DNA of 5,284 nucleotides from Hungatella sp. UBA3402 (GTDB taxonomy: Bacteria; Bacillota; Clostridia; Lachnospirales; Lachnospiraceae): assembly GCA_002358555.1 (NCBI GenBank), contig DEPC01000223.1, positions 1 through 5,284 on the forward strand, given 5' to 3'. A model generated the notes under the pieces. It saw only the letters and a list, made by a program, of their open reading frames with translations. It did not search any database and was not told the DNA's origin. Below are positions 1-5,284 of the stretch, in pieces (position 1 is the stretch's first letter; every line of letters begins with the position of its first letter). The position numbers and the translations under genes were made by a program.

Positions 1-353
1 GTGATTTCCGACAAGTCTATAGTCTGTAAGGTGACCATGTTCTGGTGGTGGCTATGCAGTGTCTTTCGGATGGCCTGAAGGTGCATAAGCTGCGCGTCCA
101 CATCTTTGATCTTTTTTTCCAGAAGATTTTTCAGGCTCTCTGCGGAGCGCATTTTTATAAATTTCTGTATCTCGGCGACGGATACGTTGAGCTCCCTGAG
201 CAGGAGGATGGTTTCTAAAAGGGGGCTTTGGCGGTAGCTGTAGTAGCGGTAGCCGTTCTCTGCGTTTTTCGCGGCGGGCTTAAAAAGGCCGATCTCGTCG
301 TACCACATCAGCGTCTTTTTGTTGATACCGTGGAGCGCGGCGAATTGTCCCCC
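1..353 (-). pseudogene. MerR-family transcriptional regulator, 5'-truncated and running off the window
   Basis: Reading the minus strand from 353 down gives an open frame of about 117 codons with no stop before base 1. It starts GGQFAALHGINKKTLMWYDE, continues through IGLFKPA and GYRYYSYRQ, then LRELNVSVAEIQKFIKMR, and ends in a charged heptad-like helix (ESLKNLLEKKIKDVDAQL). This is the winged helix-turn-helix plus the start of the coiled-coil dimerisation helix of MerR-family activators. The family normally begins with about seven to ten residues of the type M-x-x-Y-F-x-x-G-x-F. Here only the G-Q-F part remains: an in-frame TAG sits at 354-356 and no ATG, GTG or TTG precedes the helix. The first ATG, at the LMWYDE residues, lies inside the DNA-binding domain and would give a defective protein. 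The effector domain lies outside the window. I am confident of the family and fairly confident that the gene is broken at this end. An assembly join or a sequence error is the alternative. Confidence 0.8.
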
Positions 354-371
354 CTACTCGATTAATTTTTC

Positions 372-392
372 CCTAGTTTTTTAAAAATTAGG
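372..392. promoter_or_regulatory. AT-rich 21-bp palindrome upstream of the hydrolase promoter
   Basis: CCTA(G)TTTTT-T-AAAAA(T)TAGG is an almost perfect inverted repeat, with one mismatched pair, centred on base 382. It lies directly upstream of the -35 hexamer of the hydrolase promoter and has A/T tracts where an UP element would sit. It could be an operator, an UP element, or the remains of a weak terminator of the truncated merR side. The sequence alone does not decide between these. Confidence 0.4.
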
Positions 393-423
393 TTGACTGT
401 ACTGTTACTGTACGGTTTATGAT
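393..423 (+). promoter_or_regulatory. MerR-type promoter with 19-bp spacer and internal dyad
   Basis: The -35 hexamer is TTGACT (393-398) and the -10 hexamer is TATGAT (418-423), separated by 19 bp. Overlapping the -35 and filling the spacer is a dyad with ACTGTAC at 396-402 and GTACGGT at 410-416; the arms differ from perfect symmetry at one position and flank a 7-base centre. An over-long spacer of 19-20 bp with a palindrome between the two hexamers is the hallmark of promoters activated by MerR-family proteins through DNA untwisting. Transcription would start near 430 and serve the serine hydrolase gene. The cognate regulator is inferred to be a MerR protein, possibly the broken one next door or a homologue elsewhere. 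Confidence 0.7.
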
Positions 424-466
424 GATAGAGAACAAACCAACCAGTAAAAAGATAAGGAGAACATTT

Positions 467-1651
467 ATGAAAAAGACAAAGATGCTGTCTATTGCTGCTG
501 TGATTGCTGTTTCTGTTGGAGCTATATCACTTTTTTTCGGGGATAAGATTAAAATGTTGTATATTTCTCTGAATAGCTTTAAAGATAGGAACTTGGCACA
601 TACATTTCAGCATACCCCTGAGATACAACCCACAAAAAAAATCAGCAAAGGAGCCAATACATTTCAATTTCAGAAGGAAGTTAATGGAAGTTTGCCAGAT
701 AGTTTTACCTTTGAAGAGAAATCTTATTCTGTTAAAGAATTTTTAGAGGATACAAAGACTTTGGGGTTTCTTGTGATTCAAGACGATGTAATCAAATTTG
801 AGGAGTACTATATGGGAGGTGATGAAAATACTTTGTTTTCTTCCAATTCCATGGGAAAATCTTTTGTATCTGCTTTGATGGGAATTGCCATTTCTGAAGG
901 ATATGTGAATAGCGTTGAAGACCCTATAGGGAACTATATTCCTGAGTTTGTAGGTACAGAGTTAAAAGATATACCAATTAAAGCTTGTTTGCAGATGGCC
1001 TCTGGAATTAATTTTGATGAGGACCATGATATGAGTGGATTTTCTATTCGTACTCTTATGGGAACTCCAGCTATGAAGGTGATTGCTAGATATGGCAAAA
1101 AGGAGGAGCCTTACACTTACCGTCGATATTTAAGTATCAATACAGAGATTTTAGGAGAAATCATTACCAATGCCACAGGATGCAGTCTTGCTCAATATAT
1201 GGAAGAAAAGCTGTGGAAAAAAATTGATGTTGGACATGATGCCTATTGGACTTTAAGCAATGGCAAAGAATTAGCAATGGGGGGATTAAGTGTTTCTCTT
1301 AGAGATTACGCTCGCTTTGCCAGATTGTATTTGCATAATGGAAATTATAATGGAGAACAGATTTTGCCTAAAGAATGGGTTCAGGACAGTATGGATGTCA
1401 GTAAAGAATATTCAAAGCCAGGTGCAAATTTTGATGCCTATAATGCGATTGGCTATGGCTATCAATGGTGGGTGCCAGAGGGAAATGAAGGAGAATTTTT
1501 AGCAATCGGTGTCTATGGTCAGTGGATTTATGTCAATCCTACAGAACAGGTAATTATTGTAAGAACCAGTGCAGACCCCAATTTTATGGAGAAGGGTTAT
1601 GAACTTAAAAATGTAGAATTTTTCCGAGCTATTGTAAAAGGAATAAAATAA
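467..1651 (+). CDS. membrane-anchored serine hydrolase, class C beta-lactamase/NylB-like family
   Basis: A 394-residue protein with a basic N-terminus and one hydrophobic segment (about residues 6-24), a signal anchor or uncleaved signal peptide. The catalytic domain should therefore lie outside the membrane. The S-x-x-K motif SMGK gives nucleophile Ser128 and general-base Lys131. The second motif is YLSINT, with Tyr221. The conserved AMGGLSVSLRDYARFARLYL stretch covers about 270-289, and GVYGQ (348-352) stands where KTG-type beta-lactamases have their third motif. This pattern resembles 6-aminohexanoate-dimer hydrolase-like amidases/esterases more than true beta-lactamases, so resistance is not implied; the substrate is unknown. 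The frame is open upstream to an ATG at 419, but that codon overlaps the -10 hexamer. I chose ATG 467 because AAGGAGA (454-460) precedes it at good spacing and a classical signal sequence begins there. A strong terminator follows, so the gene is probably monocistronic under the upstream MerR-type promoter. Confidence 0.88.
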   Translation: MKKTKMLSIAAVIAVSVGAISLFFGDKIKMLYISLNSFKDRNLAHTFQHTPEIQPTKKISKGANTFQFQKEVNGSLPDSFTFEEKSYSVKEFLEDTKTLGFLVIQDDVIKFEEYYMGGDENTLFSSNSMGKSFVSALMGIAISEGYVNSVEDPIGNYIPEFVGTELKDIPIKACLQMASGINFDEDHDMSGFSIRTLMGTPAMKVIARYGKKEEPYTYRRYLSINTEILGEIITNATGCSLAQYMEEKLWKKIDVGHDAYWTLSNGKELAMGGLSVSLRDYARFARLYLHNGNYNGEQILPKEWVQDSMDVSKEYSKPGANFDAYNAIGYGYQWWVPEGNEGEFLAIGVYGQWIYVNPTEQVIIVRTSADPNFMEKGYELKNVEFFRAIVKGIK

Positions 1652-1676
1652 ATAAATATTATATAGTTTTGGTTAA
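1650..1676. repeat. direct repeat copy 1, downstream of the hydrolase
   Basis: These 27 bases match 5258-5284 at 25 of 27 positions without gaps. The most specific part is TATATAGTTTTGGTTAA (1660-1676) against TATATAATTTTGGTTAA. This copy begins at the hydrolase stop codon and leads straight into the terminator hairpin. AT-richness lowers its information content, but the GGTT-containing end makes a chance match of this length unlikely. Confidence 0.55.
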
Positions 1677-1678
1677 AA

Positions 1679-1725
1679 TTGTCCTATGAATTATAAAATT
1701 ACTATTTTCATGGGACAACTTTTTA
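1679..1725 (+). terminator. Rho-independent terminator of the serine hydrolase gene
   Basis: The left arm TTGTCCTATGAA (1679-1690) pairs with TTCATGGGACAA (1707-1718) over 12 base pairs with one G-T wobble, around a 16-base loop. A T-run follows (1720-1724). It lies 27 bases after the hydrolase stop codon and separates that gene from the TRAP/two-component genes. The stem itself is bidirectional, but the T-tract is on the plus-strand side. Confidence 0.85.
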
Positions 1726-1733
1726 TTTATAAT
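1705..1733 (+). promoter_or_regulatory. possible sigma-A promoter for the TRAP binding-protein gene
   Basis: A perfect TATAAT lies at 1728-1733, with TTTTCA (1705-1710, 4 of 6 to consensus) 17 bp upstream. This would start transcription near 1740 and give a leader of about 70 bases before the lipoprotein gene. The -35 lies within the terminator's right arm, which is unusual but workable. A weaker alternative is TGGACA (1752-1757) with TGGATA (1775-1780), also at 17-bp spacing. The terminator upstream means some promoter must lie in 1719-1790. Confidence 0.4.
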
Positions 1734-1808
1734 GGAAATATCCTTAATAAATGGACAAAATATTATTATTAGCATGGATATTCTTGAAAAAGAGGAGGAA
1801 ATGATATT

Positions 1809-2882
1809 ATGAAAAAGAAATGGCTCTGTATGATTCTGGGTACGGCAATGGTAGTAGAAATTCTTGCTGGCTGTGGGCAGAAATCCCTAGATACACAAAA
1901 AACATCCACTACAGCAGAAGCAGATAATACAGAAAATATTTCTGATGAATATTCTACAACTGATATGCCAGAAGTGACTCTGGTATATGCAGAGGTAAAT
2001 CCTCTTGATACAATTGCTGGTCAAATGGCTACAGATTTTAAGAATAAGGTAGAGGAATTGTCTGATGGCAAAATTATTATTGAAATAGAAGCTGGTGGAG
2101 TGCTTGGCTCCGAAAATGAAGTTTTAGATGCCATGCTCAGCAGTGGAATCATTGATATGTCCCGTATTTCTGCATTTTCCTTGACAAATTATGGTGGACA
2201 AAAATCTATGCTTTTGTCTCTGCCATATACCTTTGTAAGCCGAGACCATTTTTGGAATTTTGCAACCAGTGATTTAGCAAAGGAATTTTTGATGGAACCT
2301 CAGGAAAATGGTTTTGGAGTAAGAGGATTATTCTATGGAGAGGAGGGCTTCCGTCATTTCTTTACAGTAAAAGAGATTGCAGGGCTTGATAATCTCAAGG
2401 GTATGAAACTGCGTGTATCCAATGACCCTATTATGAATGGTTTAGTAGAAGGTCTTGGGGCATCTCCTACAGAGATATCTTTTAATGAGCTATATTCTGC
2501 TCTCGAAGCTGGTATGGTAGACGGGGCAGAACAGCCAATCGCAAACTATAGTTCCAATGCCTTTGAGGAGGTTGCTCCAAATTTGATTCTGGATGGGCAT
2601 ACTCTGGGTGCAGTACAGGTCATTATTACAGATGAAGCTTGGAATAAGTTGACAAACGACCAGCAAGCTATCATCATGAAAGCAGGTGAATATGCCTCTC
2701 AACAAAACAGGGCAAATTCTGAGATTAAGGAGAAGGATGCATTGGAGCAGTTAAAATCTCAAGGGGTGAATATAGTGGAAGTAAATGATATTGTTCCATG
2801 GCAGGAAGCAACTAAGAAGGTTATTGAGGATAATACAAAAGGGTATGAAGAACTCTATCAGCAGATTCTAAATATGCAGTAA
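1809..2882 (+). CDS. dctP: TRAP transporter DctP-type solute-binding lipoprotein
   Basis: A 357-residue extracytoplasmic binding protein. The N-terminus is a lipoprotein signal: MKKK, a hydrophobic core, and the lipobox ILAGC with lipidated Cys22. A Ser/Thr/Asp/Glu-rich linker (about 23-54) follows. The DctP domain spans about residues 55-345. Family landmarks are DGKIIIEIEAGGVLGSENEV (87-106), the fast-diverging central region, LKGMKLRVSNDP (197-208) and SFNELYSALEAGMVDGAEQP (224-243). Arg202 matches the arginine that binds ligand carboxylate in this family. The likely ligand is an organic or sugar acid, but the exact compound cannot be read from sequence. The start is supported by AGGAGG at 1793-1798, 10 bases before ATG 1809; an ATG at 1801 reads only three codons. 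DctQ and DctM subunits are not in the window. A kinase and regulator follow, so this protein may serve in sensing, transport or both. Confidence 0.93.
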   Translation: MKKKWLCMILGTAMVVEILAGCGQKSLDTQKTSTTAEADNTENISDEYSTTDMPEVTLVYAEVNPLDTIAGQMATDFKNKVEELSDGKIIIEIEAGGVLGSENEVLDAMLSSGIIDMSRISAFSLTNYGGQKSMLLSLPYTFVSRDHFWNFATSDLAKEFLMEPQENGFGVRGLFYGEEGFRHFFTVKEIAGLDNLKGMKLRVSNDPIMNGLVEGLGASPTEISFNELYSALEAGMVDGAEQPIANYSSNAFEEVAPNLILDGHTLGAVQVIITDEAWNKLTNDQQAIIMKAGEYASQQNRANSEIKEKDALEQLKSQGVNIVEVNDIVPWQEATKKVIEDNTKGYEELYQQILNMQ

Positions 2883-2955
2883 TGATAGAAAGAAAATGTG
2901 AAGACTAGTTTTAACAGCTTCATCTTCTATTGAATTGGGAAATATGCGATACTGT

Positions 2956-2999
2956 TCTCATCTGTGGTAAGGTCTTATGATTTAAGATGGGATATTTTT
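2956..2999 (+). terminator. possible weak terminator or attenuator between dctP and the kinase gene
   Basis: TCTCATCT (2956-2963) can pair with AGATGGGA (2985-2992) over 8 base pairs, including one wobble. The loop is 21 bases and TATTTTT follows (2993-2999). It lies within the 184-base gap between the lipoprotein stop codon and the kinase start. The stem is short and the loop long, and a smaller TCTTA/TAAGA hairpin inside competes with it, so it could attenuate rather than end transcription. The rest of the gap (2883-3066) shows no gene. Confidence 0.35.
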
Positions 3000-3066
3000 C
3001 GCTAACTATGTTTCACAATACAAGTATCAATAAGATAGCTCCATTCATTCGATAGGAAGGACCTCT

Positions 3067-3861
3067 ATGTTCAAAGCAATCAGAACTCTATGGCTAAAAA
3101 CTTCATTAAAGAAAAAACTTGGGGTTTTTGCATTGATGCTTGTCTTTGTCATAGGGGTTTCTATTATATTTAATATTGTAGTGCTGAACTTTGTAGTTGG
3201 AGATTTTAATGTAATTTTAGATGAAAATTCTCGATGCCATGATTTTCAGGAAGCTATGGAGTTGGAGATAGGAGCGTTCCAAGCCTATGTCCGCGACAGA
3301 AGTGAAGAAAAACGCGAAGCATATATATTGTCCTGTGTTAGAACAGAACGATGTATCCGTTTCCTGCCTTTTGAATATGAAAAAATAGGCAGTGAGAGGT
3401 ATGCAAGAACCTGGAATATAAAAAATGGATATGAAAATTATAGTATAAAGAGGGATAAAGTTTTAGAAATGGATGGTCAGGAGGAAACATTTATCTCTGA
3501 ACTTTATGCAGTATATGATATGCAAGCTTACATGCAGACCTATGCAAGACGCTTAGTACAGGTAACTTTAAAAGCAGGGAATACCAGTTATCTGGAGAAG
3601 CTTCCAGTTATCTATTATATGCGATATCTGATTTTGGGATTTTCTGTGGTGATAATGGCAATGACTATGATGTTTACCAGAATTTTTGCTAATACTCTGA
3701 TCAATCCTATGGTGATGCTTGCCAGAAGCAGTCGCAAGATTGCTAAGTATGATTTTAGCGAGCCTGACCTAGCTGTTGAGAACAAGGATGAAATGGGAGA
3801 TTTGGTAAAATCTTTCAATAAGATGAAACATGCTACGGAAGTCTATTTCGCTATAATCTAA
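3067..3861 (+). CDS. sensor histidine kinase, N-terminal part (membrane sensor plus HAMP); broken gene
   Basis: A 264-residue product with the N-terminal half of a YesM/LytS-type kinase. A basic start is followed by membrane helix 1 (about 19-43), an extracytoplasmic sensor region (about 44-184) of no recognisable family, membrane helix 2 (about 185-206), and a HAMP linker beginning INPMVMLARSSRKIAKYDF (212-230) and running through ENKDEMGDLVKSFNKMKHAT. At about residue 257 the reading changes to VYFAII and stops. Full kinases of this type run to roughly 550-600 residues and continue into the His_kinase domain with its N-P-H-F motif, which is absent here. The start ATG 3067 has AGGAAGG (3054-3060) ahead of it. 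The fragment could still be made and inserted in the membrane, but it has no catalytic or phosphoacceptor part. It is probably cotranscribed with the downstream C-terminal piece and the regulator. Confidence 0.82.
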   Translation: MFKAIRTLWLKTSLKKKLGVFALMLVFVIGVSIIFNIVVLNFVVGDFNVILDENSRCHDFQEAMELEIGAFQAYVRDRSEEKREAYILSCVRTERCIRFLPFEYEKIGSERYARTWNIKNGYENYSIKRDKVLEMDGQEETFISELYAVYDMQAYMQTYARRLVQVTLKAGNTSYLEKLPVIYYMRYLILGFSVVIMAMTMMFTRIFANTLINPMVMLARSSRKIAKYDFSEPDLAVENKDEMGDLVKSFNKMKHATEVYFAII

Positions 3862-3866
3862 AAATG
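3819..3866 (+). other. deletion/frameshift junction in the sensor kinase gene
   Basis: The N-terminal frame reads FNKMKHATE and then nonsense up to TAA 3859-3861. The C-terminal frame, read upstream of its ATG at 3864, gives GSLFRYNLKMSEQ starting at 3837. The residues SLFRYNLK are conserved in YesM-type kinases just after the phosphoacceptor domain. Both sides are therefore real kinase sequence, joined at about 3835-3845 in different frames. What is missing is the linker helix and the H-box (N-P-H-F) region, which I estimate at 75-90 codons. The frame change fits a loss of 3n+1 bases. Confidence 0.8.
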
Positions 3867-4352
3867 TCAGAACAGATAGTCTTGCTTGCCAGAGAGCTTA
3901 AAGTTGTGCAGGACTATATGTTTATTCAACAGATGCGCTTTGGTGGGAGAATTGTATATCATGATAAATTGGAGTTAGACCCAGAAGAAGTTATGATTCC
4001 TGCTTTTACTTTGCAGCCTTTGATAGAAAATGCCATTGTCCATGGACTAAGAAAAAAAGAACAAGGAGGAAAGGTATTTTTGCGGGTTTGGAAAGAAAAT
4101 TCCTATATTATTGTTTCAGTGGCAGATACTGGAGTTGGTATGACAAAAAAACAATATGAAGATATCAAGAAATCTTTGAGAGATAGCCATACAGATAAAA
4201 GAACCTCCAAGACAGGCATTGGACTTGGCAATATTTATAAAAGGATTCATACTATGTATGAAAACGGCCAAGTAAAAATTTATAGTGTAGAAGGAAAAGG
4301 GACTGTAATCCAGGTATGGATTCCTCAAAATGGACTCAGACATATAGAATAA
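3864..4352 (+). CDS. sensor histidine kinase, C-terminal part (ATP-binding HATPase_c domain); broken gene
   Basis: A 162-residue product. It starts in the conserved LARELKVVQDYMFIQQMRFG segment that closes the His_kinase domain, followed by an essentially complete HATPase_c fold. Landmarks are the N-box LQPLIENAIVHG (50-61, Asn56), the G1 box VADTGVGM with Asp88, and the G2 box GIGLGNIYKRI (118-128). ATP binding therefore looks intact, but the phosphoacceptor histidine is absent from this product and from its N-terminal partner. The ATG lies two bases after the stop of the upstream piece and has no good ribosome binding site; GGAAG at 3837-3841 is too far away. If translated, it would depend on termination-reinitiation coupling. 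It is most simply the 3' part of one damaged kinase gene. A free ATPase domain with its own role is possible but speculative. A 52-base gap separates it from the response regulator. Confidence 0.82.
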   Translation: MSEQIVLLARELKVVQDYMFIQQMRFGGRIVYHDKLELDPEEVMIPAFTLQPLIENAIVHGLRKKEQGGKVFLRVWKENSYIIVSVADTGVGMTKKQYEDIKKSLRDSHTDKRTSKTGIGLGNIYKRIHTMYENGQVKIYSVEGKGTVIQVWIPQNGLRHIE

Positions 4353-4404
4353 TCAGCAGGAAAGATATGTAGTAGGGTTAAATTTAATAAAAGGAGGAGA
4401 AGAA

Positions 4405-5223
4405 ATGTATCGGGTGCTGATTGCAGATGATGAGATGATTGAAAGAACTGTGCTGTATCGGACTTTGGAGAAACATTTAAAAGACCAATGTGAGTTCTTT
4501 CAAGCGGAAAATGGAAGAGAGGCTCTGGAAATCTACGAAAAAGAAAAGATACAAATTTTGATTTTAGACATTGAAATGCCAGGAATCAATGGAATTCAGG
4601 CAGCAGAAAAAATTCGAGAGAAGGATAAAGAGTGCAGTATCATCTTTTTAACAGCTTTTGATGAATTTGCTTACGCAAAAAAAGCCATAACTGTACGGGC
4701 TTTGGATTATCTGCTCAAACCTTATGATGAAAGAGAATTAATATTGGTTATGGAAGAAGCTTTTCGAGTAACAGATAGTCATCAAAGGGACAAGGCAAGT
4801 GTACAAAATGAGTTCTATGTGGAACAAAAGCAGACTGGGTCGGTCTCTTTTGTATCAGAAGAAATAGCAGAATTTGATAATAACCATATGGGAGGAGTAA
4901 CAGAGCTGATACTTAAATATATCCAGCAAAACTATAAGTATGATATTTCTATGCAAGATTTAGCGAAAGCTATGAATTATTCGGAAGCTTATTTTTGTAA
5001 ACTATTCAAACAATATTTTAATAAAAATTTTACTGCTTATCTGACAGAATATCGAGTAAAAGTAGCGAAAAAGATGCTAGAACAGCCCACTGTCAATGTA
5101 AAAGAGGTGGGAAAAGCTGTGGGGTATATGGATTCCAATTATTTTACGAGAGTGTTTAAACGGCTTACTGGTCAGACTCCTACGGAGTACCGATTATATA
5201 TCTTCCAAAAGAAAAAAAGATAA
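4405..5223 (+). CDS. response regulator, receiver plus AraC-type DNA-binding domain
   Basis: A 272-residue cytoplasmic transcription factor of the YesN type. The receiver domain occupies about residues 1-122, with the acidic pair Asp8-Asp9, phosphoacceptor Asp55 in ILILDIEMPG, Thr83, and Lys105 in LLKPYD, so all signature residues are present. A short linker (about 123-163) follows. The C-terminal AraC double helix-turn-helix covers about 166-265, with NYSEAYFCKLFKQYFNKNFTAYL in the first part and the family signature VGYMDSNYFTRVFKRLTGQTPTEYR (positions 239-263) in the second. AGGAGG (4392-4397) precedes ATG 4405 by 7 bases. Such regulators pair with YesM/LytS kinases and usually activate nearby uptake genes, here presumably the TRAP lipoprotein and any downstream membrane subunits. 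Its own kinase is broken, so phosphorylation would need another kinase or a small phosphodonor, or the protein acts without phosphorylation. Confidence 0.93.
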   Translation: MYRVLIADDEMIERTVLYRTLEKHLKDQCEFFQAENGREALEIYEKEKIQILILDIEMPGINGIQAAEKIREKDKECSIIFLTAFDEFAYAKKAITVRALDYLLKPYDERELILVMEEAFRVTDSHQRDKASVQNEFYVEQKQTGSVSFVSEEIAEFDNNHMGGVTELILKYIQQNYKYDISMQDLAKAMNYSEAYFCKLFKQYFNKNFTAYLTEYRVKVAKKMLEQPTVNVKEVGKAVGYMDSNYFTRVFKRLTGQTPTEYRLYIFQKKKR

Positions 5224-5257
5224 TACATAATTGATTTGTTAGATATTTATAAAGAAA

Positions 5258-5284
5258 AAATAAATTTTATATAATTTTGGTTAA
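5258..5284. repeat. direct repeat copy 2, at the right window edge
   Basis: This copy matches 1650-1676 at 25 of 27 positions and is cut by the window end, so the repeat may continue. In copy 1 the next bases form a terminator hairpin. If this copy is equivalent, a terminator for the regulator gene should start within a few bases of the window end. No terminator is visible in 5224-5284 itself, which is otherwise featureless AT-rich DNA. Confidence 0.5.

Noticed and set aside
343..350. AATTGTCC at the merR junction is also found at 1677-1684 at the start of the hydrolase terminator
   Set aside because: An 8-base match in the same orientation is weak. The flanks do not continue to match, so it is not good evidence for element ends.
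419..466. Sixteen-codon N-terminal extension of the hydrolase starting at ATG 419
   Set aside because: ATG 419 lies inside the TATGAT -10 element, has no ribosome binding site, and would add a charged stretch ahead of a classical signal sequence. ATG 467 has AAGGAGA at proper spacing.
1290..1502. 70-codon open frame on the plus strand inside the hydrolase gene
   Set aside because: It is an alternate-frame overlap of a well-supported gene, with no ribosome binding site and no recognisable domain.
467..1651. Calling the hydrolase a beta-lactamase resistance gene
   Set aside because: The SxxK motif is shared by many amidases, esterases and peptidases. The YLSINT and GVYGQ motifs and the internal sequence look NylB-like, and nothing in the sequence shows antibiotic hydrolysis.
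2490..2705. Minus-strand open frame within the TRAP binding-protein gene
   Set aside because: It is antisense to conserved DctP motifs and has no independent coding signal. The same reasoning excludes the minus-strand frames at 3615-3818 and 4116-4343.
2899..2922. TGAAG/CTTCA hairpin after the TRAP binding-protein stop codon
   Set aside because: The stem is only 5 bp, with a 14-base loop and no T-run after it, so it is not credible as a terminator.
1..5284. CRISPR array, tRNA/rRNA genes, transposase or phage genes
   Set aside because: No spaced repeat array, no RNA-gene signature and no mobile-element protein was seen on either strand.

Overview
The window reads as a low-GC Gram-positive, most likely a Clostridia/Lachnospiraceae gut-type bacterium. 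The reasons are strong AGGAGG-type ribosome binding sites, a lipoprotein signal peptide, a YesM/AraC-type two-component pair, and family-level resemblance of the proteins. The species cannot be told from the sequence. Bases 1-350 are about 50% GC by hand count (176/350). Everything after about 357 is clearly AT-richer (high 30s by estimate), so the left edge looks like a compositional junction.

Layout. (1) Bases 1-353, minus strand: a MerR-family regulator fragment that has lost its first few codons and runs out of the window at its C-terminal end. (2) Bases 372-423: an AT-rich palindrome followed by a promoter with MerR-type architecture (TTGACT, 19-bp spacer holding a dyad, TATGAT). (3) 467-1651, plus: a membrane-anchored serine hydrolase of the class C beta-lactamase/6-aminohexanoate-dimer-hydrolase (NylB) type, closed by a good Rho-independent terminator at 1679-1725. 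(4) 1809-2882, plus: a DctP-type TRAP-transporter solute-binding lipoprotein. (5) 3067-4352, plus: a YesM/LytS-type sensor histidine kinase broken into two reading frames. The central part carrying the phosphoacceptor histidine has been deleted with a frame change. (6) 4405-5223, plus: an intact receiver plus AraC-HTH response regulator.

How the genes fit together. The binding lipoprotein, sensor kinase and AraC-type regulator look like a substrate-sensing and uptake module. The DctP protein would capture an organic acid-like ligand outside the cell, the kinase would report it or an associated signal, and the regulator would switch on transport genes. No DctQ/DctM membrane subunits lie in the window; they may be downstream or absent. 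With the H-box segment gone, the kinase as drawn cannot autophosphorylate in the usual way. The pathway is therefore either decaying or rewired as a split receptor plus separate ATPase domain. The hydrolase is transcriptionally separate, and its link to the TRAP module is unproven.

The most notable signals are the precise loss of the kinase phosphoacceptor region, the orphan MerR-type promoter next to a broken merR, and a 27-bp near-identical direct repeat (25/27) that follows the hydrolase stop codon and recurs at the very end of the window.
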